Assembly (NCBI RefSeq): GCF_002252525.1
Contig: NZ_NNRM01000022.1
Location: 225,540 to 289,539 of the forward strand
Source: Brucella pseudogrignonensis
GTDB lineage: Bacteria; Pseudomonadota; Alphaproteobacteria; Rhizobiales; Rhizobiaceae
Length of the DNA stretch: 64,000 nt
Reading direction: 5' to 3'
Numbering within the stretch: the first letter of the stretch is position 1; every line of letters starts with the position of its first letter. This document shows positions 26,724 through 34,938 of this stretch, in pieces. Below the pieces are notes generated by a model that worked only from the letters and a program-made list of their open reading frames with translations, did no database searches and was not told where the DNA came from. The position numbers and the translations under genes were made by a program.

Positions 26724-28929
26724 CGTCGCCCTCCGAAATCCAGGTTTTGCGGACCGGTGCGCGCACCTGCGGTTCCGGGACAGACGAAGGGGCAGGGACG
26801 TCCGGCGCAGGCAATGCTAAACTGGCGCGTTCGAGAATGGCACCGAGGACATCGTCGGCGTCGAGGTCTTCGGGCGATACGTCACCCATAGTGAAGCCTA
26901 TAGTTAATCCATCTTCGATGCGGTCAATCTCTTCCTGTGTTGGCGCGAGGTGAATGATGCCGGATTGTTCGCGGGCTGCCTGAGAAATATCTTGAATACG
27001 TTTGCGAACGTCGTTGAGAATATCCTTATGCGCCTCTTGACGAGCCTTCATCCGGCGCTGGATTTCACGGCTCATCAACTTGATACCGTCTATGGACGCG
27101 CCTTCGAACCGCCTGTGTGTCGGCACAATAATCCACTCATTGTCGGTGTGTGCGGAAAGTCGACCAAGGTTCTGTGGATCAACCCGGACCTCGATTTTCT
27201 TGTCTCCGTGTCGTCGACGCCATGCTTGCAGCGCCGTCGAATTGTAGTAGAGACCCATAAAATAGATGCCTGACGAGCTTAAGGTGCGAATATATGTTGC
27301 GCCAAACACTGCTCGGGAATCATCATAATCAAGACTTTCAGCTGGCTCACCATAAAGATCCACAAGCCGTTGCCATTCTTCGGCGGGCGTATATCCGCCC
27401 AGTGCCTCCAGCGCCATATTATGATAGCCATCGACTACGTAGCTGAAAAAAGCGATCAGAAAGTTCTGGAGAGAAACAGACGCGCGTGCTTGTGCAGGGT
27501 AATCGCCCTTGTCCACGACATTGCTAAAGGTTCGACCAGTGAAATCCTGTAAGAAATCGCGGGCAAATTTTTTAAAAGCGCCCTCAATTCGCGACCTTAA
27601 CCAAGGAATACCACCAACGGTAACCGCATAGCTGATACGACAATCAGCAAGTGCACGTCGGAAGACCGTGTCAATAAATGCTGATCCATTATCAAAAACG
27701 AGTAGCTCTGGTTTGCCGTTCATGTGCCAGAGACTTGCAGCCCCGACTGAGCACGCAAGTTTGCTTTTGTCCTGCATGATCATTCTGAACGACTGCATGG
27801 CTGCGTTGGCGTTTTCGGTGAGAGATGGCCAAAGCGAAACGATACACTGAGATCGATAATCAATCGCCGCAATGACACAGACGCGTGCCGCTTTGATCGC
27901 TTCCTGAAGGTCTTCAGGTAGCTCATTCCACTCGGGCTCTTTTTGGAGAAGAACATGCAGTTGAACTTGCCAACCGTCCATCTCCACGCGTTGAAGCGCA
28001 CGTGTGATGGTATCATCCAGGCCATTGCCAATCATTCGATATTTGCGACGCGCTGCATCGAGCGTGTGGCGCGACGCATACGTTATGAATTGATCAAGTT
28101 TGCTGATATCCGCTCGGAAACGCGTTAATGAAGGGTAGCTTAAAGCGTACTCACCCCTGCTGGCACGCTCGGCGTTCAAGGTATCGACGTCATTTTTCAA
28201 ATCTTTATAGAGATGGCTCGCGCTGGGCCTATTCTCGTTTTGGAAAAAGCGTGCGTGCCTGGCGAGCAACTCGCATATCTCCTGGGATATCTTTGGTCCA
28301 TGGCCTGACCGAAAGCGTCCATCCCTTAGAGAGATCGGGTTATAGTTTCCTTTCCTCAATGTACGAAGCCATCGTCGTACCGCGCCAAGTGTTGTCTTCT
28401 CACTCGTCACGATTGGCGTGCCACCCTGCCTCTTACGCGAAAATGATTTCTGGAGGTCGCGTTCTTCGACCGGCTTCATTGTCTTGCGTTCGTTGCTATT
28501 AGCTTTGGCCCAGTTTAGGCCGATCGATGTTCCCTCAAGTTCTTGCTGGATATCGTCGACAATTTGTTGCAGACAACGACTGCCTTTCTTTTTCTTCGCC
28601 TGCATAAATTTCTGACAGACGGTGAACTTGTATTCGATCTTTGCCTGGTCAGATTCCGACAACTCAAAGAGATGATCGACCTTCGATTTTGTGCGAGCGA
28701 ACGTTTCTTCTATCGTATAGTAATCTTTCCTCACCGAGAGTTTTCCACGGGAGTGAAGCGCAGCGATCTCCTCGTGGCTGAAGAATTTATGTTCGCCGGT
28801 CGATAACAACCGAAGAATATGCCCCAAGGGTGTTGGCTCAAAGATCGTGTGATGGCGGCCATTGATCGTAATCTGATCGAAAGGTCCGAACTTAAACTGG
28901 CGTACTGGGGTGTCTGTCTTGGTCATCAC
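26716..28929 (-). CDS. tnsB: TnsB/TniA-family DDE transposase
   Basis: A 737-residue transposase with N-terminal DNA-binding helices followed by an RNase H-like rve core. The catalytic triad is visible as D318 (VEMDGWQ), D413 (LLVFDNGSAFID) and E449 (WLRSRIEGAFKKF). A Mu-type beta-barrel domain follows, and a C-terminal tail rich in Pro and acidic residues probably contacts TnsC. TnsB binds the transposon ends and performs 3' strand transfer. All three catalytic residues are intact. Overlaps tnsA by 4 bp. Confidence 0.94.
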   Translation of the reverse strand: MMTKTDTPVRQFKFGPFDQITINGRHHTIFEPTPLGHILRLLSTGEHKFFSHEEIAALHSRGKLSVRKDYYTIEETFARTKSKVDHLFELSESDQAKIEYKFTVCQKFMQAKKKKGSRCLQQIVDDIQQELEGTSIGLNWAKANSNERKTMKPVEERDLQKSFSRKRQGGTPIVTSEKTTLGAVRRWLRTLRKGNYNPISLRDGRFRSGHGPKISQEICELLARHARFFQNENRPSASHLYKDLKNDVDTLNAERASRGEYALSYPSLTRFRADISKLDQFITYASRHTLDAARRKYRMIGNGLDDTITRALQRVEMDGWQVQLHVLLQKEPEWNELPEDLQEAIKAARVCVIAAIDYRSQCIVSLWPSLTENANAAMQSFRMIMQDKSKLACSVGAASLWHMNGKPELLVFDNGSAFIDTVFRRALADCRISYAVTVGGIPWLRSRIEGAFKKFARDFLQDFTGRTFSNVVDKGDYPAQARASVSLQNFLIAFFSYVVDGYHNMALEALGGYTPAEEWQRLVDLYGEPAESLDYDDSRAVFGATYIRTLSSSGIYFMGLYYNSTALQAWRRRHGDKKIEVRVDPQNLGRLSAHTDNEWIIVPTHRRFEGASIDGIKLMSREIQRRMKARQEAHKDILNDVRKRIQDISQAAREQSGIIHLAPTQEEIDRIEDGLTIGFTMGDVSPEDLDADDVLGAILERASLALPAPDVPAPSSVPEPQVRAPVRKTWISEGDDE

Positions 28930-29786
28930 ACCGCCTCCGAAGCAGAAACGGACACAAGTGAAGTCGGTTCAATCCGGCCCTTTTCGAGCGGGAACAGTTT
29001 GCGTAATGCAATAAACCTGACCACTGTTCGAAACGCTATGCGCGCGCCGCCACACATTTCTGCAAGGTCCTTGATTGCGATTGCAGACTTTAGCGTTGAA
29101 CAGATTTGATCAAGTTGCGCCTCGACATCGGGCTTGTTGCTGTTCAGGCCAGCTTGAAGCAACTCCGCATTATGTAGCGCCACCGGATTGATATCGCGAT
29201 CTGTGACAAGCAGAATCCCGTCCGCGTCACGTTGATCCAGTTGTTCAGTCATCAACTTGAGAATTGATTGAAGGCTGCGCTTTTGCACGATCGCCCACGG
29301 TTTTACATAAAGGTAAAAGCGACGCCCATCGTTGAAGGTCACCAAAAAATCGAAAGTGTGGGCAAAGGATTTCCCGCTAGCGTCGATAAAGCTGCGCGCT
29401 GGCGGTTGCTCGGCCAAGTCGGCGACATTGGCCGAAGCCAGAAAGGTCAATGCGACCTTATATTCCAGGTGAGACTCCAATCGTATAACGCGATCAAACC
29501 TGTGAGCGATAATCTCCCCACGATTGCTGAAAGTGCTCCGGCTATGAAAATTACGGGTAGAGACGGAGTTTTGGGGCGGACGGAATGTGACACCAGCCTT
29601 TTCTCGGCCCTGCAGGAACATCTCCTGCAGCGAAGCGAACACGTTTTTGGTTGTAGGTCGCAAACTTGGGGCAGGGTTGTGTGAAGGGGGTAGTGAGGAT
29701 CCGTCCGGTGTTATGCCGGGATTGTACTGTGTTTTCGCGCCGTTTTTGGGGAATTGATCATGAGATATTCGGTCAGAGCTTGGCAT
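28926..29786 (-). CDS. tnsA: TnsA-family endonuclease
   Basis: About 286 residues from ATG 29786, chosen for its AGGAGA RBS over an upstream ATG at 29846. After a disordered N-terminus, a restriction-enzyme-like domain carries E108 (LESHLEYK), D146 (FAHTFDFLVT) and K162 (FYLYVKPW). This order fits the Glu/Asp/Lys site of Tn7 TnsA, which cuts the 5' ends so that the element moves by cut-and-paste. The C-terminal half resembles the TnsC-binding winged-helix region. First gene of the tns operon. Confidence 0.87.
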   Translation of the reverse strand: MPSSDRISHDQFPKNGAKTQYNPGITPDGSSLPPSHNPAPSLRPTTKNVFASLQEMFLQGREKAGVTFRPPQNSVSTRNFHSRSTFSNRGEIIAHRFDRVIRLESHLEYKVALTFLASANVADLAEQPPARSFIDASGKSFAHTFDFLVTFNDGRRFYLYVKPWAIVQKRSLQSILKLMTEQLDQRDADGILLVTDRDINPVALHNAELLQAGLNSNKPDVEAQLDQICSTLKSAIAIKDLAEMCGGARIAFRTVVRFIALRKLFPLEKGRIEPTSLVSVSASEAV

Positions 29787-29825
29787 ACAGTTCTCCTGCA
29801 GCCGCACGCACCGAAAATTTGGTCG

Positions 29826-29845
29826 TGACTCTTGACGAAGAGTCA
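29826..29845. promoter_or_regulatory. Inverted repeat upstream of tnsA
   Basis: Perfect 8-bp arms TGACTCTT and AAGAGTCA are separated by GACG, 40 bp upstream of the chosen tnsA start. It could be an operator or part of the transcript leader. Confidence 0.4.
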
Positions 29846-29938
29846 TGGGAGACCATATACTTCAGAGCGTAGCGACAGTTGTGGCTACTTTGTCCTTCCC
29901 CGCTTATTCTGGAGAGGTCGGACGATGGGTTTTTGAAG

Positions 29939-29976
29939 GACGCTGAGGTTGCCGCCTCAGCGTCTTTCTGTTTTTG
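29939..29976 (+). terminator. Plus-strand terminator upstream of the tns operon
   Basis: A perfect 10-bp stem (GACGCTGAGG with CCTCAGCGTC) followed by TTTCTG and a T-run. No plus-strand gene ends before it. It may be a leftover of an older junction, or it may insulate the downstream cassette. Confidence 0.75.
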
Positions 29977-30153
29977 GCGAACGCAGTTGCGTCCAGAACA
30001 TCATTTGCGCTGCACCCACATCTGGGCGTAACGAAGTAAATGCGGACAACCGATCAGATTTCCAAACAAAATAAGTCGCTTGGCTGTATTTCCTGATCGC
30101 GGCGTCTCCAAAAAAGATAGCGATTTATTTCCCGATTTTGGAGTCCCTGGCTG

Positions 30154-30232
30154 TTGCAAAATTGCAAATCGCAGGAAATTTTTGACGTCTGCCTCTTGAA
30201 ATGGCAAAATTGCGACGATAATTAAAGAATCG
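30154..30232. repeat. Short repeated motifs upstream of tnsA, possible TnsB sites
   Basis: GCAAAATTGC occurs twice (30156 and 30204), 48 bp apart. CGATAATT follows twice (30216 and 30231). Spaced repeats on the tnsA side are typical of TnsB binding arrays, but no TGT/ACA terminus was identified here. Confidence 0.3.
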
Positions 30233-30657
30233 ATAATTTGAAGATGGGGCCCTTCTAGGGCCCTTTCGATTCTTGGGGGTGGTCGTTTTTTTGACATTGG
30301 CCTATTTGCATTTTTTTTGTAATGGCCGTGAAAATGTGTGGCTTTGACTGTCGAAAGCCGATTTTGATGCGAACGCTCACAGAAAAATCGACACAATAGA
30401 CATAAGTTTGAATGCTTCTCGTCGCCCACATATCGGCACGTGCGCGGCAGTAATTGGCCCATCTGCTCGCGCACGGCGACCGGTCTACGAATGGGCCAAA
30501 ATTTTCTCACATATTGATATTGTGGCGGCTTATTAAAGAGAAATATCGGCTGCCGAACCATTGTATCAAACGACCCTGTTGTTGCGCAGTGGAGAGCTCC
30601 GAGTTGATCAGAACTTTAGATTCGGGCAGTTGCACTGATGCACAAGCGCAATTTTAA

Positions 30658-30678
30658 CTTGTGAACGAACTTCACAAG
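30658..30678. promoter_or_regulatory. Palindromic operator-like site upstream of the PRTase operon
   Basis: Perfect 8-bp arms CTTGTGAA and TTCACAAG with a 5-bp spacer, about 120-140 bp upstream of the first cargo gene. The size and symmetry suit a dimeric repressor. The protein that would bind it is unknown. Confidence 0.4.
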
Positions 30679-30798
30679 GGGAAAAGAAGCCGCCAAACGC
30701 AACTCTAACTAGAACACCGAGCGAATCTGTGTAAGTTTTCTTGCGGGTAAGGAAAACGTGGCAGCTTCTAAAGTCAGCATAGCGTTCTCCGTTGTGAC

Positions 30799-31926
30799 GT
30801 GGGCGCAGAACAGATGATAAGTACTCTTGGCCTGAACCTCATTGCAGAACTAATGCAATGGGATAATGATGAAGCAACTTCGGAATATGGCTGGCTACAG
30901 CTGATGTCATCTGTCAAATATGACGGCTATGCGGACTTTAGAGCTGGTGTAAGGTTTTTTGAGAGTCTAGCTACCTGGCTTCGTCAGTTCGCCCAGGCCG
31001 ATCGCAAAACTGCTTATGATTTTGTACGCCGACGCCTCGTCTACATTTCAGCAGCGGAGATGCAGCGCGTTATTGAGATATTCGTCCCAGAGACTGTTAC
31101 GCCATTTCTGCGCAGGGCCGCCGCGATCGATGCCGGTATCAAGCCCTATGAAGTTTGGGGACGTAAAGAAGGGGTTGAAGCTTTCAACAGGGTACTGCGG
31201 CGGTCTCTGTTCATCGGTCTCAGCGATGGTAGCCGCATCGATGTCTTGCGCAGGGCTAACGCCGGTCGTCTGTCACAAGAACAAATCGTTCCAATGATGA
31301 ACATCAGTCGAGAGAAGTGGGAGGATCTTGGCAAGGAACTGCGCAATGAGCAGGGGGATGAGGCCCGCTTCGATAATGTCTATTTGATCGACGATTTTAC
31401 GGCGTCGGGTACCACCTTTATTCGTGAAGTCAATGGTAAGTGGAAAGGTAAGCTCAAAAAGTTCAATGACATGATCTGTGAAGCACGAAAGCACGAAAGT
31501 TTCCCGATTGCCGAGGGCTATAAGCTTCACATCCACCACTATGTCTCGACAGATCAGGCGCGCGCCGCGTTAACAGAGCGCGTAGCACATGCCAGCACGA
31601 ACTGGGACGAAAAGTCCTTTGCAGATGTCGATATTACGGAAGGATGTCTGCTGCCGACCCAGTTAAAGCTCACTCACCCTGCTGATACATCGATGCTCAA
31701 ATTGTGTGAAAGCTATTACGACGATCAGCTGTACAATCGACTTAAGAAACACTGTGATGAAGCCGGACAGAGTCACATGAAATTCGGATACGCTGATTGC
31801 GCTATTCCACTTGTGCTTGAGCACAACACGCCCAACAATAGTCTTTCCATTCTATGGGCCGAGACAAGTGGCAGGCATGGGCATCCGATGGAGCCCTTAT
31901 TCCGACGTAGGGACCGTCACGGATAA
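30799..31926 (+). CDS. Phosphoribosyltransferase-like protein (PRTase-CE-like)
   Basis: A 375-residue protein starting at GTG 30799; an ATG at 30814 is an alternative. The centre holds NVYLIDDFTASGTTFIRE, the acidic PRPP-binding loop of type I phosphoribosyltransferases (DDxxxSGTT). The rest does not match purine or pyrimidine salvage enzymes. The N-terminal 130 residues are helical and the C-terminal 130 contain His/Asp-rich segments. I recall a conflict-system domain called PRTase-CE with this character but could not check it. It is the first gene of a tight five-gene operon and ends 3 bp before an AAA+ ATPase gene. Confidence 0.65.
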   Translation: MGAEQMISTLGLNLIAELMQWDNDEATSEYGWLQLMSSVKYDGYADFRAGVRFFESLATWLRQFAQADRKTAYDFVRRRLVYISAAEMQRVIEIFVPETVTPFLRRAAAIDAGIKPYEVWGRKEGVEAFNRVLRRSLFIGLSDGSRIDVLRRANAGRLSQEQIVPMMNISREKWEDLGKELRNEQGDEARFDNVYLIDDFTASGTTFIREVNGKWKGKLKKFNDMICEARKHESFPIAEGYKLHIHHYVSTDQARAALTERVAHASTNWDEKSFADVDITEGCLLPTQLKLTHPADTSMLKLCESYYDDQLYNRLKKHCDEAGQSHMKFGYADCAIPLVLEHNTPNNSLSILWAETSGRHGHPMEPLFRRRDRHG

Positions 31927-31929
31927 AAA

Positions 31930-33831
31930 ATGGCAAATCCCTTTCTTCGCAGAGCCACGGAATATGTACGCGATGACGCTTCTTTTCTAGCGATCGTCAG
32001 TCCAGCACCTCTGACGACTTTTCTTGCCAAAAGTGAGCATAAGGACGCGATGTTCGAACTTCCGGTACGTATCATCGGCGAACCGGGCAGCGGCAAGACG
32101 ATGCTGGCAACGTTAGCAGAATTCAAAATGGTGGAGACGGTCATGCGCGATTTGTCCACCGAAAACCATCGCGGATTGGCTACTGCTCTAGCGGACGCCG
32201 GCTTCCTGCGAGACGGAAAACCACGTGTTGCCGCTGTTCGCATTCCAATGGAATCCGACTATCGCGACTTTTGGGAACTGCCTTACGAGCCCGCCATCAA
32301 AACTAAGCTCGCGCTTTGGCTCGTGCAGGCTCGCGCTATGCTCGGCCTATTGCGCAACTTAACCGCTAACCGGCGTCGGGGTCTGCACGACATTCGCTTT
32401 ATTGCTCGCGAATCTTCCGAAGCGCAGATCGAACAGATCGGTGGTCTCACGGCGCAAGGCATTCGCGACCGCGCATTAGAAGTTCAAAAGGCGATATACG
32501 CAATTTCCGCCGGTTTGAGGCCGCCCGCGTTCGAAAATCTGCCGATTGAAGCGACTTCACCTTATCAGCCCTTCGAAGCCATCCGGGCAATCGAGATTGA
32601 TTGGCGGGGAGAGGTCTTGTCACTTAGTCCGCTCGTTATGCTCGATGACGTTCATGCGCTGCACCCCGATCAGCGTGATGACATGTTTGCAGCTCTATCG
32701 CGGCGCGAAATTCGGTTTGGACGCTGGCTTATGATGCGGCTTGACGCACTGAGCCCGGGGGCAGTGCTTGGGGCTCCAGGTAGCCAGGAGACACACAATC
32801 TGACAACGGGCCGAGACTTCGTTGATATTCGCATGCAGGGCCATTCGGAGCGGGGTACCGAGCGACGCCAGTTCCGTAGTATGGCACTCGACATGGCCAA
32901 CAGGTATCTACCGCTCGTCCAGTCGCTTAAAAACCGCAATGCGGATTTCGCAGCGTTGTTGCCTAGTGAGCCCCCTATACTTTCACCTGGACGTTTAACA
33001 GAGCTTACATCACAGATAGAGCGCGAGCAGGCCAAGCTTGGTATCACGCCCGCCAGACGTCGAGAGATCGAGACAATCGTCTCAGAACATCTTTCAGGAT
33101 CGCAGTCTTACGACAAGCGTGCAGAGGTCCATCTTTCAATGGTACGCATCCTGATGCATCGATATGCAAATCGCGTCCAGCATATGACACCGTCCCTCTT
33201 TGAGGATTTCGACCCGGATCCGAAATCACCGTTGAAAGCTGATTCCGGCGTTTCTGAGGCCGCCCGCTTTCATCTAAGCGACAATTGGAAGCGGGCCTAT
33301 CACTATGGCATCTCGGACCTTTGTGATGCGAGTAATGAAAATGCCGAGCTGTTTCTTCAATTTGCGGGCGCGCTCGTCGCGCGCATGGAAACGCGAGTGA
33401 TTCGTGGCAAGAATCCGGGCCTCAACGCCGCAGCACAAGAAAACGTTTTGGTGGAAAAGGCAAGGTCGATCATGGACGGGTGGTCTTTTGCCTTTGCAAG
33501 ACGCGTACGTCTTTTTGTCGACGCAATTGCAAGAGAATGCCTTGAAGTATCGCGCTCACCGAACGCTCGGCTAGGCGCCGGTGCCAATGCGATCGGGATT
33601 CCGGAAGAGGAAATCCAAGAACTGCTGCGTGGTGAAAGCGAACTCGCTTTCGTGTTGAAACATGCGCTCGCCAACGGTGCGATCATCGTCCGTCGAAATT
33701 ACGGCCAGGGCGGCCGATCATGGTGTTTAATCGAGCTTTCGGGCACGGTTTGTCTCGCACATGGGCTAACCTTCAAGCGCGGAGGCTTCCTTGAGAAGCG
33801 GATCAGTTATCTTCTGGAAGCGAGTAATTGA
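31930..33831 (+). CDS. AAA+ ATPase, ORC/Cdc6-like
   Basis: A 633-residue protein with Walker A GEPGSGKT at about residues 51-58 and Walker B VMLDDVHALHPDQ near residue 236. A long insertion sits between them. The second half has arginine-rich helical segments and a winged-helix-like end (GGRSWCLIELSGTVCLAHGL). The domain order suggests the ORC/Cdc6-type STAND/AAA+ ATPases found in mobile-element conflict systems. Its start lies 3 bp after the PRTase-like gene and its stop abuts the next start (TGAATG), so subunits are probably coupled. The precise role is unknown. Confidence 0.7.
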   Translation: MANPFLRRATEYVRDDASFLAIVSPAPLTTFLAKSEHKDAMFELPVRIIGEPGSGKTMLATLAEFKMVETVMRDLSTENHRGLATALADAGFLRDGKPRVAAVRIPMESDYRDFWELPYEPAIKTKLALWLVQARAMLGLLRNLTANRRRGLHDIRFIARESSEAQIEQIGGLTAQGIRDRALEVQKAIYAISAGLRPPAFENLPIEATSPYQPFEAIRAIEIDWRGEVLSLSPLVMLDDVHALHPDQRDDMFAALSRREIRFGRWLMMRLDALSPGAVLGAPGSQETHNLTTGRDFVDIRMQGHSERGTERRQFRSMALDMANRYLPLVQSLKNRNADFAALLPSEPPILSPGRLTELTSQIEREQAKLGITPARRREIETIVSEHLSGSQSYDKRAEVHLSMVRILMHRYANRVQHMTPSLFEDFDPDPKSPLKADSGVSEAARFHLSDNWKRAYHYGISDLCDASNENAELFLQFAGALVARMETRVIRGKNPGLNAAAQENVLVEKARSIMDGWSFAFARRVRLFVDAIARECLEVSRSPNARLGAGANAIGIPEEEIQELLRGESELAFVLKHALANGAIIVRRNYGQGGRSWCLIELSGTVCLAHGLTFKRGGFLEKRISYLLEASN

Positions 33832-34938
33832 ATGAGACGCCACTGGAGTAACTGCATCACGCATTTTGACACTGAGGTAGAAGGCTTCATTCAATCCTAT
33901 TTCGGGGAACAGGAGCGCCAATGCCTACTCGTCGCTGCGGCCGGTTTCGATCCCAGATCGCAGCGTATTGCAACGATGCTTGCTAATGTACTTGGGCCAA
34001 GACTGAGCGGGATTTTTATCCGCGAAGAGCGTGGACAACCCGACCCGGCACTGCGTGATCGGGCGAACGACAATGCCAAGGCACTCAAAGCATTGGTTCC
34101 GAATTGTGAAATTCTTGATGTAGAGGTGTTTGGTGACGATGGCGCGGCAATCGGTGGGCCACGCATTGCCGCCACGCTCGGCGCTTTACTCATTGATCCA
34201 AAGATTACAGATATCGTCCTCGACATGAGTGCGCTTTCGATTGGAATCGGCTTTCCAGCCGCTAAGTTGCTACTTTCAGAATGCGAAACTGTTGGCCGCT
34301 CGTTCCATCTCCTGATAGTCTCCAATCCCGAACTTGACGACAACATTGTAAGTGAACCAGCAGATCGGCCAATGCCCGTCAAGGGATTCTCCGGTTCGGT
34401 GGCTCTGGACGGTTTGCTAGATCCCGCACGAATTTGGATCCCCCAGCTTGCGAAGGGTCGCAAGGCGGCGTTAACGAAAATCGGCCTCTCCGTCGGAGAA
34501 TGTTATAAAATCTGTCCAGTAGTTCCTTTTCCCGCTCGTGATCCGAGGCGCGCAGACGGCCTCATCAGTGAATATGAGAACGAGCTCGTAAATGAATGGC
34601 AGGTCGATCCGCGCGATCTAGTCTATGTTTCGGAGCGCAATCCCCTCGATTGTTATCGCACTCTCTCAACACTCAAGCAGCGCTACGACAAGACGGTTAG
34701 TGGCAGTTTCGAACCACGTGTTATACTCTCTCCCATTGGCAGTAAGGTTATGGCGGCAGGCGCATTAATGGCTGCAATCGAGCATGATTTAACAGTTCAG
34801 TATCTTGAAACGGTGCGATACGAATTTAATGCGCCGGACGATTCGGATCAGGAGAAGGAGGACATGATGGTGCATGTGCTTCTATCGGGGCCCGCTTACG
34901 GCGACTACGATGCGTTGGTTCGAACGGAAGAGATATGA
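33832..34938 (+). CDS. Unrecognised Rossmann-like protein of the cargo operon
   Basis: A 368-residue soluble protein. I do not recognise the family. Visible features are a beta-strand and loop CLLVAAAGFDPRSQRIA (about 31-47), a conserved-looking DMSALSIGIGFPAAKLLL (about 132-149) and ILSPIGSKVMAAGALMAAIE (about 297-316). This pattern of buried strands followed by small-residue loops suggests two Rossmann-type lobes binding a nucleotide or sugar phosphate. No signal peptide or membrane helix. Its start abuts the ATPase stop and its stop overlaps the next gene by 4 bp, so it belongs to the same functional unit. Confidence 0.75.
   Translation: MRRHWSNCITHFDTEVEGFIQSYFGEQERQCLLVAAAGFDPRSQRIATMLANVLGPRLSGIFIREERGQPDPALRDRANDNAKALKALVPNCEILDVEVFGDDGAAIGGPRIAATLGALLIDPKITDIVLDMSALSIGIGFPAAKLLLSECETVGRSFHLLIVSNPELDDNIVSEPADRPMPVKGFSGSVALDGLLDPARIWIPQLAKGRKAALTKIGLSVGECYKICPVVPFPARDPRRADGLISEYENELVNEWQVDPRDLVYVSERNPLDCYRTLSTLKQRYDKTVSGSFEPRVILSPIGSKVMAAGALMAAIEHDLTVQYLETVRYEFNAPDDSDQEKEDMMVHVLLSGPAYGDYDALVRTEEI

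Larger units (their letters stand above)
29977..30798. other. Non-coding region between the tns operon and the first cargo operon
   Basis: About 820 bp. A 186-codon minus-strand frame at 30001-30561 has low-quality composition and no RBS, so I do not call it a gene. The region contains short repeats (see 30154-30232), a GGGCCC hairpin near 30247-30263 and a palindrome at 30658-30678. It probably holds transposon-end or promoter sequences. Confidence 0.4.

Noticed and set aside
30001-30561. 186-codon minus-strand frame in the spacer upstream of tnsA
   Set aside because: No RBS, patchy composition with repeats in the DNA; more likely a transposon-end/spacer region.
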